Assembly (NCBI RefSeq): GCF_029024925.1
Contig: NZ_CP118962.1
Span: forward strand, 124,001-188,000
DNA: 64,000 bases
Origin: Enterococcus faecalis
GTDB taxonomy: Bacteria > Bacillota > Bacilli > Lactobacillales > Enterococcaceae
Direction: 5' to 3'
Positions 25,240 to 33,669 of this stretch are shown here, piece after piece (within the stretch, counting starts at the first letter, position 1; each line of letters starts with the position of its first letter). The notes below the pieces were generated by a model. It saw only the letters and a program-made list of their open reading frames with translations, did no database searches and had not been told where the DNA came from. The position numbers and the translations under genes were made by a program.

Positions 25240-25947
25240 ATGAGTGTGCATATCGAAGCAAAACCAGGTGAAATTGCCGATAAAATTTTACTACCAGGGG
25301 ATCCCCTCCGAGCAAAATATATTGCGGAAACTTTTTTGGAGAATCCTGTCTGCTATAATCAAGTTCGTGGGATGTTAGGTTACACAGGAACATATAAGGG
25401 ACAGCGTGTTTCGGTCCAAGGAACAGGGATGGGGATGCCTTCAGCAGGTATTTATGCCCATGAGTTAATTAACTCTTATGATGTGAAGAAGTTGATTCGT
25501 GTTGGTACGTGTGGTTCTATTTCAGAAAAAGTCAACGTTCGTGAATTAGTTATCGCACAAGCAGCAGCGACGCCTTCTTCCGCGATTCGCAATGATTTTC
25601 CTAAATATGATTTTCCACAAATTGCGAGCTTCGACCTTTTACTCAAATCTTACGAAATTGCTAAAGCAAAAGGCTTTACTACCCATGTTGGTAACGTATT
25701 GTCAGATGATGTTTTTTACAAAGATAGCTTAGATGATGTCTTTCGTTTAGGTCGATACGGGGTATTAGCGATTGAAATGGAAGCGGCAATGTTATATTAT
25801 TTAGCAGCAAAATTTGATGTAGAAGCATTGGCGATTATGACGGTGAGTGATAGCTTGGTGACAGGCGAAGAAACAACGGCAGAAGAACGCCAAACGACGT
25901 TTAATGAAATGATTGAAGTTGGTTTAGAAACGGCAATTGCTAATTAA
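25240..25947 (+). CDS. deoD: Purine-nucleoside phosphorylase (hexameric, DeoD type)
   Basis: DeoD accepts adenosine as well as 6-oxopurine nucleosides. The 235-residue product has the hexameric PNP signature: '[17 protein letters not shown]', '[12 protein letters not shown]', 'IRVGTCGSI', '[13 protein letters not shown]' and '[10 protein letters not shown]' with the catalytic aspartate. Seventeen bases separate it from punA and AAAGGAG precedes the ATG. A strong terminator follows, so it closes the purine branch of this salvage cluster. Confidence 0.96.
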   Translation: MSVHIEAKPGEIADKILLPGDPLRAKYIAETFLENPVCYNQVRGMLGYTGTYKGQRVSVQGTGMGMPSAGIYAHELINSYDVKKLIRVGTCGSISEKVNVRELVIAQAAATPSSAIRNDFPKYDFPQIASFDLLLKSYEIAKAKGFTTHVGNVLSDDVFYKDSLDDVFRLGRYGVLAIEMEAAMLYYLAAKFDVEALAIMTVSDSLVTGEETTAEERQTTFNEMIEVGLETAIAN

Positions 25948-25988
25948 AAAAATGCTTGGATGATTATTTTCATCCAAGCATTTTTTTT
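25946..25988. terminator. Bidirectional terminator
   Basis: AAAAAAATGCTTGGATGA and its complement form a long stem with A/T flanks between deoD and the converging lipoprotein gene. Confidence 0.9.
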
Positions 25989-26925
25989 AATTTAAGAGCG
26001 CTTTTTTTACATCTTCAACAATTTGAGTATTCGCAATAGGTCCGTTGTATAACCAACTACTTTTTTTATCATAGGTATGAACTTGGTTATTTTTCACAGC
26101 AGGTAAGTTCTTCCAAATTGCTTCTTGGAAAAGAGGTGCTGATTCATCGCTGTTTACAAGGAAAATGTGGTCTGCGTCAAGCTCAGCTAATTTTTCTAAA
26201 GAAACTTGATTCCAATCCGCAGTAGCGTTTTTAGAAATTTCTTCCACTAATTTTGGAACTTGGAGGCCTAAGTCCTGATAGAGCACGGTTCCGCTTGAGC
26301 GATTATCGCTAACCATAAAGACTTGGTTGTTGGTTACCCATAAGACTGCCGCAGATTTGCCAGCATCTTTTTTGCCAAGGTCTTCTTGGACGCCTTTGGT
26401 TAAGGTATCATAATCTTCTAACACTTTTTTCGCTTGTTCTTTTTTATCTAAAACAGTGGCAATATCTTCCAATTGATCACGCCAAGTGACATTTTCGCCG
26501 TTTTTGACTACATAAGTTGGCGCAATTTTACTGTATTCTTTGTATTTACCGCCTTCAACTAGAGCAGATGAACTGATTAATAATAAGTCAGGTTCAAATT
26601 TTAGAACCGCTTCATATGGCAAGTCATAGGAAATAGTGGGGACATCTTTCAATTCTTTCGCTAAATAATCTTGAATGCTACCTTGTCCAACTGTCCATTG
26701 TGCCACTGGTTTTTCTCCTAATGCAACTAGATAATCTTCTAAATAACTCGCAATAATCCGTTTGGGTTTCGCGGGGACGGTTACTTTATTGCCTAAGGTA
26801 TCTGTTACTTCATGTGTTTTGTCAGCGTTGTTGGCTTCTTTATTCGTATTACCACAAGCTGCGAGTAAGAATGAACCAAGAAGAAGGGTTGTACCAATTA
26901 GGACCGTCTTTTTTAAAAGTTTCAT
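25987..26925 (-). CDS. Iron-compound ABC transporter substrate-binding lipoprotein
   Basis: The 312-residue product has a lipoprotein signal peptide (lipobox 'LLAAC', Cys24) and a class III periplasmic-binding fold (FepB/FhuD/BtuF type). It carries 'VTDTLGNKVTVPAKPKRIIA', 'PDLLLIS', a long central helix, and 'LDADHIFLVNSD'. It should deliver an iron-siderophore or similar chelate to the permeases encoded divergently. Its promoter -10 lies within a Fur box, so it is expected to be iron-repressed. The actual ligand cannot be read from the sequence. Confidence 0.88.
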   Translation of the reverse strand: MKLLKKTVLIGTTLLLGSFLLAACGNTNKEANNADKTHEVTDTLGNKVTVPAKPKRIIASYLEDYLVALGEKPVAQWTVGQGSIQDYLAKELKDVPTISYDLPYEAVLKFEPDLLLISSSALVEGGKYKEYSKIAPTYVVKNGENVTWRDQLEDIATVLDKKEQAKKVLEDYDTLTKGVQEDLGKKDAGKSAAVLWVTNNQVFMVSDNRSSGTVLYQDLGLQVPKLVEEISKNATADWNQVSLEKLAELDADHIFLVNSDESAPLFQEAIWKNLPAVKNNQVHTYDKKSSWLYNGPIANTQIVEDVKKALLN

Positions 26926-26949
26926 TGTGTAACTCCTTTATTTTTAGTT

Positions 26950-26968
26950 GATAACGATTCTCATTATC
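26950..26968. promoter_or_regulatory. Fur box, lipoprotein side
   Basis: GATAACGATTCTCATTATC matches the 19-base Fur consensus at 18 of 19 positions. It covers the -10 of the minus-strand promoter. Confidence 0.85.
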
Positions 26969-26991
26969 AGTTAAAAACGACCGTTTGTCAA
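26963..26991 (-). promoter_or_regulatory. Promoter of iron lipoprotein gene
   Basis: TTGACA (26986-26991), 17-base spacer, GATAAT (26963-26968) on the minus strand. The -10 is inside the Fur box. Confidence 0.75.
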
Positions 26992-27061
26992 TCATCGCTT
27001 GCTTTTTTGAGCAAATAAGTTGCATTTTTTAGATAATTCGTTTTTTTGATTGGAAGAAACA

Positions 27062-27090
27062 TTGCTTTTTAAGGAAGGGTCTTTTATAAT
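27062..27090 (+). promoter_or_regulatory. Promoter of iron transporter ATPase-permease operon
   Basis: TTGCTT (27062-27067), 17-base spacer, TATAAT (27085-27090). Confidence 0.75.
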
Positions 27091-27104
27091 CAAGGAACAA
27101 TGAG

Positions 27105-27119
27105 TGAGAACGATTCTCA
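27105..27119. promoter_or_regulatory. Fur box, ATPase side
   Basis: TGAGAACGATTCTCA is a perfect 6-3-6 palindrome with the Fur core GAACGATTC. It lies 15 bases after the -10, around the expected start and early transcribed region. Confidence 0.8.
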
Positions 27120-27161
27120 ATAAATGTAAAATAACGACAGAAAAATTAAAGAGGAATGGTT

Positions 27162-27962
27162 ATGAATTATTTAGAGGCAGAGGACTTAACTACAGGATAT
27201 GGTCGTCAAGTGATTAGTGAAGCGCTGAACTGTTCATTTGAAGCGGGAACTATTACAAGTATTATTGGACCAAATGGTTGTGGCAAATCGACCTTGTTAA
27301 AAACACTTGCGCGTATTTTGCTAGCTGAGAAAGGCAAGGTGTTCATTAAGAACCAAGAACTTCAACATTTTTCTTCAAAAGAAGTGGCGCAAGAACTAGC
27401 GATCTTATCACAAACGCCAGAAAATACAATCGATTTATCTGTTTTTGACCTCGTCTCTTTCGGGCGATATCCTTATCAATCGGGCTGGAAAAGCGTCACC
27501 GCAGAAGATCAAGAGTACATACAATGGGCATTAGAATTAACAGGCTTAACTGAGTTAGCTAGAGAGTCTGTGGCAATTTTATCAGGTGGACAACGGCAAC
27601 GGGTTTGGATTGCTATGGCGCTAGTGCAGGATACAGATATTTTAATTTTAGATGAACCGACCACCTATTTGGATCCAGCGCATCAGCTAGAAATTTTAAA
27701 TGTGTTAAAACGAATTAATCAAGAACATCAGAAAACCATCGTGATGACGATTCATGATATTAATTTAGCTTCTCGTTTTTCTGATCGCGTGATTGCGATG
27801 AAAGAGGGAAAGATTATCAATGAGGGAACACCGCAAGAAGTGATTACTGTTACTGGCTTAGCAGATGTTTTCGCTATTCAAGCAGAAATTAGTTATCATA
27901 GTCAGACACAGCGGCCACTAGTACTTTCTTATGAGTTGATGGAAATGGAGCTGGATGGATGA
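27162..27962 (+). CDS. Iron-compound ABC transporter ATP-binding protein
   Basis: The 266-residue product is a FecE/FhuC-type ATPase. It has Walker A 'GPNGCGKST', Q-loop 'LSQTPE', 'FGRYPYQSGW' (family FGRxPH), signature 'LSGGQRQRVWIAMAL', Walker B 'ILILDEPTTYLD' and H-loop 'MTIHDINLA'. I chose the second ATG (27162) because GAGGA has 7-base spacing to it, while the first ATG overlaps that site. The stop overlaps the next start, so ATPase and permeases are coupled. Control is by the Fur box just upstream. Confidence 0.93.
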   Translation: MNYLEAEDLTTGYGRQVISEALNCSFEAGTITSIIGPNGCGKSTLLKTLARILLAEKGKVFIKNQELQHFSSKEVAQELAILSQTPENTIDLSVFDLVSFGRYPYQSGWKSVTAEDQEYIQWALELTGLTELARESVAILSGGQRQRVWIAMALVQDTDILILDEPTTYLDPAHQLEILNVLKRINQEHQKTIVMTIHDINLASRFSDRVIAMKEGKIINEGTPQEVITVTGLADVFAIQAEISYHSQTQRPLVLSYELMEMELDG

Positions 27963-28969
27963 AAGGCATAAGCGGATTTTATAGACACCAATGGCAAGTG
28001 TTACTTGTCTGTCTTTTTTTGCTAATTGGGACAATGCTTCTGTCATTGATGTTTGGTGCGACGTCGGTTTCGATTCAAACGATTATTGAATCATTTAGGC
28101 ACTTCGATGCGACCAATCAAGCGCATCAAGTCATCCAAACGGTTCGGTTGCCGCGGATTTTAGGGGCCGCTTTTGTGGGAGCAAGTTTAGCGGTGAGTGG
28201 GGCGTTAGCGCAAGGGATTACACAAAACCCATTGGCAGATTCTGGCTTGCTGGGTATCAATGCTGGAGCTGGCTTGGGCTTAGCGCTTGTTTTTGCTTTC
28301 CTCCCTCAGGCAAGTTATTGGTGGCTTTTAGTTGTTTCTTTTCTTGGTGCCGGCGTGAGTGTGGCACTGATTTATTATCTTTCTAATCATTCAATTCGAG
28401 GAGCAAGCCCCATGCGTCTGACCTTGGTGGGGGCTGGTATTAGTGCCCTTTTTTTATCATTTAGTCAATTCTTAGCCATTCAGTTCAATTTGAGTCAAGA
28501 GTTAACGTTTTGGTTTCTTGGCGGTGTCAGCGTTATTTCTTGGGCACAATTAAAAATAGTCGTTCCTATCTTTCTGGGCGCATTTGCATTAGCAATTCTG
28601 ATTAGTCCGTCGGTGACTATTTTACGGTTTGGCGATGATGCAACAATTGGTTTGGGGCGAAATCCGCAGCGTATTCGGTTGTTTGCCAGTATAACGATTT
28701 TGCTTTTATCAGGATTGTCTGTGGCGCTGGTTGGCTCGGTCAGTTTTGTTGGTTTGGTGGTGCCTCATGTGATGCGAACAGTTTCTGGAGAAAATTACCG
28801 TCGCTTGATTCCGTTCTCAGCGTTAGGCGGTACGCTCCTCGTTTTGGTGGCAGATTTAATCGCTCGAATGGTGAATCCGCCTTTTGAAACACCATTTGGG
28901 ATTATCACGGCCTTAATTGGCATCCCATTCTTTCTTTATTTATTTCGTAAAGGAGGGCAACTAGGATGA
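27959..28969 (+). CDS. Iron-compound ABC transporter permease 1 (FecCD family)
   Basis: The 336-residue polytopic protein has the FecCD signatures 'VRLPRILGAAFVGASLAVSGALAQGITQNPLADSGLLGINAGAGLG' (broken here as family landmarks: RLPR, GA.LA.SG, NPLA.) and the coupling segment 'LGRNPQRIRLFA' before 'VSFVGLVVPHVMR'. About ten helices are visible. It overlaps the ATPase gene by 4 bases and the second permease by 4 bases. It pairs with that permease as a heterodimer. Confidence 0.92.
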   Translation: MKGISGFYRHQWQVLLVCLFLLIGTMLLSLMFGATSVSIQTIIESFRHFDATNQAHQVIQTVRLPRILGAAFVGASLAVSGALAQGITQNPLADSGLLGINAGAGLGLALVFAFLPQASYWWLLVVSFLGAGVSVALIYYLSNHSIRGASPMRLTLVGAGISALFLSFSQFLAIQFNLSQELTFWFLGGVSVISWAQLKIVVPIFLGAFALAILISPSVTILRFGDDATIGLGRNPQRIRLFASITILLLSGLSVALVGSVSFVGLVVPHVMRTVSGENYRRLIPFSALGGTLLVLVADLIARMVNPPFETPFGIITALIGIPFFLYLFRKGGQLG

Positions 28970-29970
28970 CACAGAAAAAAGTGTCTCGTTGGGTGGCTAT
29001 CTTAATAGTTGGGATTATCCTAACTGCTTGTATCAGTTTAACGCAAGGGGAATTATCTGTTTCCGTCATGGATTTAAAAGCCCTTCTTTTGGGACAGGGA
29101 AGTCAGGCCAAACAACTGTTAGTTTGGGATTTTCGGTTACCACGGATTGTGCTTGCGGTCCTAGCGGGCGCAGCTTTAGGCTTAAGCGGCGCTATTCTTC
29201 AAGGGATTACTCGGAATCCGTTAGCAGATACTGGGATTTTAGGCATTAATGCGGGTGCGGGTTTGGCAGTGATTTTGTTTATTAGTTTTGTTGAGACGAC
29301 AAGTATCACAACGTTTGCACTTCCGCTCGTGGCCTTAGTTGGCGGCTTGCTAGCGGCTGTTGGGATTTTGGTAATCGCGTATCATCATCGTTTAGGATTG
29401 ACGCCAGTTCGAATGGTCTTAGCGGGTGTCATTTTGAGTACGGGTATTTCAGCACTCACCTTATTAATTACATCAAAAATTGACACTGAAAAGTACCGTT
29501 TTGTTACAGTGTGGCAAGCAGGCAGTATCTGGGGCAGTAATTGGTTCTTTGTGGGCGCTTTGTTGCCTTGGCTAGTCATTGGGTTCTTTTTTGCGATGAA
29601 GCGTCATCGTCTGTTGGATATTTTACAATTGGGGGACGAAACAGCTATTTCTGTAGGTATTGCTGTGAAAAAAGAACGAATCGTTTCGTTGCTGTTAGCG
29701 GTGATGTTGGCGGCATCAGCGATTTCCGTTACAGGGGGAATTAATTTTTTAGGTTTACTTGCGCCACATATTGCTCGCAAATGTGGTTTTACGCAACAAA
29801 AACAGGTATTGCCATTGGCGGCGTTGTTTGGGAGTTTACTTTTATTGGTTAGTGATACGATTGGTCGGCTATTGCCTGGCAATGGAGAAATGCCTGCAGG
29901 GATTATTGTTGCGATCATCGGTGCGCCTTATTTTCTTTATTTGTTAATCAAAACAAGCGATTCGTTATAA
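28966..29970 (+). CDS. Iron-compound ABC transporter permease 2 (FecCD family)
   Basis: The 334-residue partner permease has 'FRLPRIVLAVLAGAALGLSG', 'RNPLADTGILGINAGAG', the coupling loop 'SVGIAVKKERIVSL' and 'INFLGLLAPHIARK'. It is clearly paralogous to the upstream permease. Its ATG overlaps that gene's stop (ATGA). It is the last gene of the importer operon, and a weak terminator-like structure follows. Confidence 0.92.
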   Translation: MTQKKVSRWVAILIVGIILTACISLTQGELSVSVMDLKALLLGQGSQAKQLLVWDFRLPRIVLAVLAGAALGLSGAILQGITRNPLADTGILGINAGAGLAVILFISFVETTSITTFALPLVALVGGLLAAVGILVIAYHHRLGLTPVRMVLAGVILSTGISALTLLITSKIDTEKYRFVTVWQAGSIWGSNWFFVGALLPWLVIGFFFAMKRHRLLDILQLGDETAISVGIAVKKERIVSLLLAVMLAASAISVTGGINFLGLLAPHIARKCGFTQQKQVLPLAALFGSLLLLVSDTIGRLLPGNGEMPAGIIVAIIGAPYFLYLLIKTSDSL

Positions 29971-29982
29971 AAAAGAATCAAA

Positions 29983-30036
29983 AGCTGGGTCAATCGGTCG
30001 TTGTGAAAGCAACTGTCATTTGCTCGGCTTTTTTAT
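29983..30036 (+). terminator. Probable terminator of iron transporter operon
   Basis: AAAAGCTGGG pairs imperfectly with CTCGGCTTTTTT across about 30 bases that themselves contain a small stem. It ends in a T tract. Less clean than others in the window. Confidence 0.45.
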
Positions 30037-30064
30037 TGGCGGATTTTTGAAAAAATAGTATGAT
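30036..30064 (+). promoter_or_regulatory. Promoter of alcohol dehydrogenase gene
   Basis: TTGGCG (30036-30041), 17-base spacer, TATGAT (30059-30064), 35 bases before the chosen ATG. Confidence 0.6.
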
Positions 30065-30098
30065 AAATGCGTAAGAGGATTGAATGGAGGATGAAAGA

Positions 30099-31286
30099 AT
30101 GGAAAACTTTAATTTTTATGTACCAACAGACATCCGTTTTGGGAAAGATCGTTTAGACGAATTACCTGCTGTGTTAGATCAATTTGGCAAAAATGTCTTA
30201 CTTGTTTATGGTGGCGGTAGTATCAAACGTAATGGCTTGTACCAACAAATTACTGATTTGGCCCAAAAAAACGGGCATACATTGATTGAGTTGAGCGGTG
30301 TCGAACCAAACCCGCGCATTGAAACCGTTAGAAAAGGAATTGAGTTGTGTAAAGAAAACCAAGTCGATGTTATTTTAGCAGTTGGCGGTGGTTCGACCAT
30401 TGATTGTTCCAAAGCAATTGCTGCGGGCTTTTATTCGGAAGAAGATATCTGGACAGTTATTGCAGCCAGAAAAGGGTATACTGGTCCTGCTTTACCAATA
30501 GTGACCATCTTGACTTTAGCAGCAACAGGTAGTGAAATGAACGCAGGTGCTGTCATTTCTAACTTAGAAACCAATCAAAAATTAGGCTTTGGTGGTCCGA
30601 ATATGATTCCAAAAGTTTCGTTCTTGGATCCAACGAATACTTTTACGGTTCCTCAAAATCAAACAGCAGCTGGCTCAGCGGATATTTTCAGTCATTTGAT
30701 TGAAAACTATTTTAGTATTTCGACAGGCACGGACGTCCAAGATTTTGTGTCAGAAGGCTTAATGCGAACGGTTATCAAAAATTGTCCTATTGCTTTAGAA
30801 AATCCAGAAGATTATGATGCACGTGCTAATTTAATGTGGGCAAGTAGTTTAGCCTTAAATGGTTTAACAGGGCGCGGCAAACAAGGTGTTTGGTCTTGTC
30901 ACCCAATGGAACATGAATTAAGTGCGTTTTATGACATTACGCATGGGATTGGCTTAGCAATTTTAACGCCTCGTTGGATGAATTACGTTTTGTCTGAACA
31001 AACCGTAGGCAAGTTTGCACAGTTTGCTCGAAATGTTTGGGGAATAGTCGAACAAGAAGAGGAAGTAGCAGCGAAAAAAGGTATTCAAGCATTATATGAT
31101 TACTTTGTGGCTTGTGGCATTCCAATGACATTACCAGAAGTTGGTATCGAAGCAGATAAATTTGAAGAAATGGCACAACAAGCTGTGGCCCATAGTGCAA
31201 TTGCCGAAAAGGCTTATGTACCATTGGATGTAGCGGACATAGTAGCGATTTATAAAGATTGTTTAACCGAAAGTCAATTTATTTAA
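30099..31286 (+). CDS. Iron-containing alcohol dehydrogenase (butanol dehydrogenase type)
   Basis: The 395-residue product belongs to the NADPH-dependent butanol dehydrogenase branch (YugJ/BdhA/YqhD-like) of the Fe-ADH family. It has 'FGKDRLDELPAVL', nucleotide motif 'LAVGGGSTIDCSKAIAAG', and metal ligands in 'GSADIFSHLIENYF' (Asp, His) and 'HPMEHELSAFYDITHGIGLAIL' (two His). It would reduce aldehydes with NAD(P)H. I chose the ATG at 30099 because GGAGG lies 8 bases before it; an in-frame ATG at 30084 overlaps that ribosome site. It is monocistronic, with its own promoter and terminator. Confidence 0.92.
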   Translation: MENFNFYVPTDIRFGKDRLDELPAVLDQFGKNVLLVYGGGSIKRNGLYQQITDLAQKNGHTLIELSGVEPNPRIETVRKGIELCKENQVDVILAVGGGSTIDCSKAIAAGFYSEEDIWTVIAARKGYTGPALPIVTILTLAATGSEMNAGAVISNLETNQKLGFGGPNMIPKVSFLDPTNTFTVPQNQTAAGSADIFSHLIENYFSISTGTDVQDFVSEGLMRTVIKNCPIALENPEDYDARANLMWASSLALNGLTGRGKQGVWSCHPMEHELSAFYDITHGIGLAILTPRWMNYVLSEQTVGKFAQFARNVWGIVEQEEEVAAKKGIQALYDYFVACGIPMTLPEVGIEADKFEEMAQQAVAHSAIAEKAYVPLDVADIVAIYKDCLTESQFI

Positions 31287-31292
31287 TCCATA

Positions 31293-31324
31293 AAAAAGCG
31301 GTTTGCCTTGGCAAACCGCTTTTG
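31293..31324. terminator. Bidirectional terminator
   Basis: AAAAGCGGTTTGCC-TT-GGCAAACCGCTTTT forms a strong stem between the alcohol dehydrogenase gene and converging gpmA. Confidence 0.9.
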
Positions 31325-31342
31325 TTAATAAGAAACAAGTTC

Positions 31343-32029
31343 TTATAAGTAGTATTTTTCTTTCACAGTTAAATCATCGTTTAATTCATAAACTAATGGT
31401 TTACCTGTTGGGATTTCAAGATCCATAATATCTTCATCAGAAATGCCTTCGATGTGTTTAGCTAAAGCACGTAATGAATTACCATGAGCCGCTACTAAGA
31501 CAGTTTTGTTGTCTTTTAAAGCTGGCGCAATTTCATCTTGCCAGAATGGTAATGCACGTTCCAAAGTAACTTTCAAGTTTTCGCCACCAGGAATATCGCG
31601 TTGGTCTAACATTGCATAACGACGGTCGTTTGCTGCAGAACCTTCATCTGTTGCTTCCATTAATGGAGGAAGAGTATCGTAAGAACGACGCCAGATGTGG
31701 ACTTGTTCGTCTCCGTATTTTTCAGCAGTTTCTTTTTTGTTTAGTCCTTGTAATTTACCATAGTGACGTTCGTTTAAGCGCCAAGATTTGATTTGAGGTA
31801 CCCATAATTGATCTGAGTATTCTAGTAAATAGTTACAAGTTTTGATGGCACGAGTTAAAACAGAAGTATAAGCAACGTCGAATTCGATGCCTGCTTCTTT
31901 AATTTTACGGCCGCCTTCTTTTGCTTCTTCAACACCTTCAGGTGCTAAATCTACGTCAGCCCATCCAGTAAATTGGTTTAAGGCATTCCATTCGCTAAGT
32001 CCATGACGAGAAAAAACTAATTTTGGCAT
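31343..32029 (-). CDS. gpmA: 2,3-bisphosphoglycerate-dependent phosphoglycerate mutase
   Basis: GpmA interconverts 3- and 2-phosphoglycerate in glycolysis. The 228-residue product has the catalytic phosphohistidine in '[10 protein letters not shown]' (His9), '[13 protein letters not shown]', '[10 protein letters not shown]', '[15 protein letters not shown]' and the second histidine in '[13 protein letters not shown]'. GGAGA lies 8 bases before the ATG at 32029. The open frame reaches further upstream, almost to the IS, but without start signals and across the promoter. Its promoter lies between the gene and the IS. Confidence 0.96.
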   Translation of the reverse strand: MPKLVFSRHGLSEWNALNQFTGWADVDLAPEGVEEAKEGGRKIKEAGIEFDVAYTSVLTRAIKTCNYLLEYSDQLWVPQIKSWRLNERHYGKLQGLNKKETAEKYGDEQVHIWRRSYDTLPPLMEATDEGSAANDRRYAMLDQRDIPGGENLKVTLERALPFWQDEIAPALKDNKTVLVAAHGNSLRALAKHIEGISDEDIMDLEIPTGKPLVYELNDDLTVKEKYYL

Positions 32030-32080
32030 GTATAAGCTCTCCTTTGAGTTTAGTTTTCTGAAAATAAGATTTCCACGTTT

Positions 32081-32110
32081 ATTGTACACCGTTTTGCGCA
32101 AGATTTCCAA
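32081..32110 (-). promoter_or_regulatory. gpmA: gpmA promoter
   Basis: On the minus strand TTGGAA (32105-32110), 18-base spacer, TACAAT (32081-32086). The IS left end lies about 75 bases upstream, so the promoter itself is intact. Confidence 0.55.
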
Positions 32111-32180
32111 TGGAAAATAGTAAAAAAACGTGAAAGTTGCTGAAAAATTAGAGTGAAATCGAATCAAAAAAGAAGCCCCA

Positions 32181-32184
32181 TCTG
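32181..32184. repeat. IS target-site duplication, left copy
   Basis: TCTG directly before the left end and again at 33699-33702 directly after the right end. Confidence 0.7.
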
Positions 32185-32195
32185 TGAGCCGACCC

Positions 32196-32237
32196 CCAAA
32201 AGTTAGACCTAGAAATCTAACTTTTGGAGGTTTTTTT
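32196..32237 (+). terminator. Hairpin and T tract inside the IS left end
   Basis: CCAAAAGTTAGA (part of the terminal repeat) pairs perfectly with TCTAACTTTTGG, followed by AGGTTTTTTT. It has terminator form for transcripts entering from outside. Its 3' arm shares bases with the GGAGG ribosome site of orfA. Confidence 0.6.
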
Positions 32238-32239
32238 GT

Positions 32240-32797
32240 ATGGCAAAATACAGTTTTGAATTTAAACTTAAACTTGTTCATGACTACTTATCTGGTCAAG
32301 GAGGTCTAAGGTTTCTCGCAAAGAAGTATGGGTTTAAAGATAGTTCTCAAATAAGCAAATGGATAAATGCCTATAAAGAACTTGGTGAAGAAGGCCTACT
32401 TCGCAGTCGAAAAAATAAGAATTACTCTGTTCAATTTAAGCTAGATGCGATAGAGTTATATTTAACAACAGAGTTGTCCTATCAAGAAGTAGCTAATCTT
32501 CTAAAAATGAACAATCCATCATTGATTGCGAATTGGCTTAGAACGTATCAGAAGTTTGGTATAGAGGGACTCTCTAAACAGAAAGGACGTCCACCTACCA
32601 TGTCTAAAAAGAAACGAAATGAACCCCAACCACTACCAAGTGAACGATCTCAAGTAGAGAAACTAGAAAAAGAAAATAGAATGTTAAAAATTGAGAATGC
32701 CTATTTAAAAGAATTGAGGAGACTGCGTTTAGAGGACGAACAAAAAATGAACGAATCGCACGAATCATTCACAGTCTCCGAAGACGCTTTCGATTAA
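32240..32797 (+). CDS. IS3-family transposase OrfA (DNA-binding)
   Basis: The 185-residue product is the helix-turn-helix subunit. It has two copies of an HTH module ('[19 protein letters not shown]' near residue 34 and '[18 protein letters not shown]' near 94). A leucine-zipper-like coiled coil follows ('[21 protein letters not shown]'-type heptads, residues ~137-157) and supports multimerisation. GGAGG lies 9 bases before the ATG. The end overlaps orfB in the -1 frame. A run of six A at 32742-32747 (codons CAA AAA A) is the likely frameshift site producing the OrfAB transposase. Confidence 0.92.
   Translation: MAKYSFEFKLKLVHDYLSGQGGLRFLAKKYGFKDSSQISKWINAYKELGEEGLLRSRKNKNYSVQFKLDAIELYLTTELSYQEVANLLKMNNPSLIANWLRTYQKFGIEGLSKQKGRPPTMSKKKRNEPQPLPSERSQVEKLEKENRMLKIENAYLKELRRLRLEDEQKMNESHESFTVSEDAFD
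32742..32747 (+). promoter_or_regulatory. Likely programmed -1 frameshift site of the IS
   Basis: Six adenines within orfA. Slipping back one base here continues in frame as '[16 protein letters not shown]' directly into OrfB, which is the expected IS3-family fusion protein. Confidence 0.65.
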
Positions 32798-32805
32798 AAG
32801 ATATT

Positions 32806-33642
32806 TTGGAAACCCTAAGGTTTCCAAAATCTACTTACATGTACTGGCAAAAACGCCTCGACAGAACAGCTTCAACACAAATCATTGAAGAAGAAATTCA
32901 AGCGATTCGTAAAAAACATCAACATTATGGCTATAGAAGGATAACCCAAGAATTGAAACGACGTGGATTTCAAGTGAATAAAAAGAAAGTCCAGCGATTA
33001 ATACAAAAGTTAAAGTTACAAGTCAAAGCTTTTACTAAGAAATCCAGAAAATATAATTCCTATAAAGGAATCGTTGGTAAAATCGCTAAAAATTTGATTC
33101 GTCGCCGATTTAAAACCTCTGTTCCTCATCAAAAAATTACAACTGATACAACTGAATTTAAGTACTTTGAAGCAGATAACGCAGGCATCTTTCGTCAGAA
33201 AAAACTATACTTAGATCCATTTATGGATATGTATAATAGTGAAATTCTAAGCTATAGCCTTTCTACTCAACCAAATGGTAAAACAGTTATGAAAGGTCTG
33301 AAAGAAGCAATTTCTCAAACAAATGATTGTCCCTATCGGCGCACCTTTCACTCTGATCAAGGCTGGGCTTATCAAATGAATGTCTATATACAAACATTAA
33401 AGGACAACAATATCTTTCAAAGTATGTCTCGAAAAGGAACCTGTTTAGATAATTCTCCTATGGAGAATTTCTTCAGTATCCTAAAACAAGAAGTGTACTA
33501 TGGAAAAATCTATCAAAGTCAAAATGAATTGATAGAAGCAATTGAGAACTACATTTATTATTACAATCATCACCGAATCAAAGAAAAACTTAACTGGAAA
33601 AGCCCAGTAGAATTTCGACAATTCAATCAAAAAACTGCATAA
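32806..33642 (+). CDS. IS3-family transposase OrfB (DDE catalytic part)
   Basis: The 278-residue frame (from a TTG; mostly made as the OrfAB fusion) has the HTH_21 region 'IRKKHQHYGYRRITQELKRR' and the rve integrase core. The DDE triad is in 'ITTDTTEFKYF', 'FHSDQGWAYQ' and 'SPMENFFSILKQE' with the 35-residue D-E spacing of this family. The C-terminal 'YIYYYNHHRIKEKLNWKSPVEFR' is also typical. The frame extends upstream of the TTG without a stop to the A6 site in orfA. No disabling mutation is seen. Confidence 0.92.
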   Translation: METLRFPKSTYMYWQKRLDRTASTQIIEEEIQAIRKKHQHYGYRRITQELKRRGFQVNKKKVQRLIQKLKLQVKAFTKKSRKYNSYKGIVGKIAKNLIRRRFKTSVPHQKITTDTTEFKYFEADNAGIFRQKKLYLDPFMDMYNSEILSYSLSTQPNGKTVMKGLKEAISQTNDCPYRRTFHSDQGWAYQMNVYIQTLKDNNIFQSMSRKGTCLDNSPMENFFSILKQEVYYGKIYQSQNELIEAIENYIYYYNHHRIKEKLNWKSPVEFRQFNQKTA

Positions 33643-33645
33643 AAA

Positions 33646-33669
33646 ATAGAGTGGAAAAATCCACTCTAT
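33646..33669 (+). terminator. Hairpin after orfB
   Basis: ATAGAGTGGA-AAAA-TCCACTCTAT directly after the transposase stop. The following bases are A-rich rather than T-rich, so it is a weak terminator on this strand. Confidence 0.45.

Noticed and set aside
26854-26925. Sex-pheromone peptide within lipoprotein signal sequences
   Set aside because: Enterococcal pheromones come from lipoprotein signal peptides, but the ends of the three signal peptides here do not match the known pheromone sequences I recall.
32030-32281. N-terminal extension of gpmA toward the IS
   Set aside because: The frame is open, but it crosses the gpmA promoter and the IS end, has no ribosome site and no homology; the ATG at 32029 gives the standard 228-residue enzyme.
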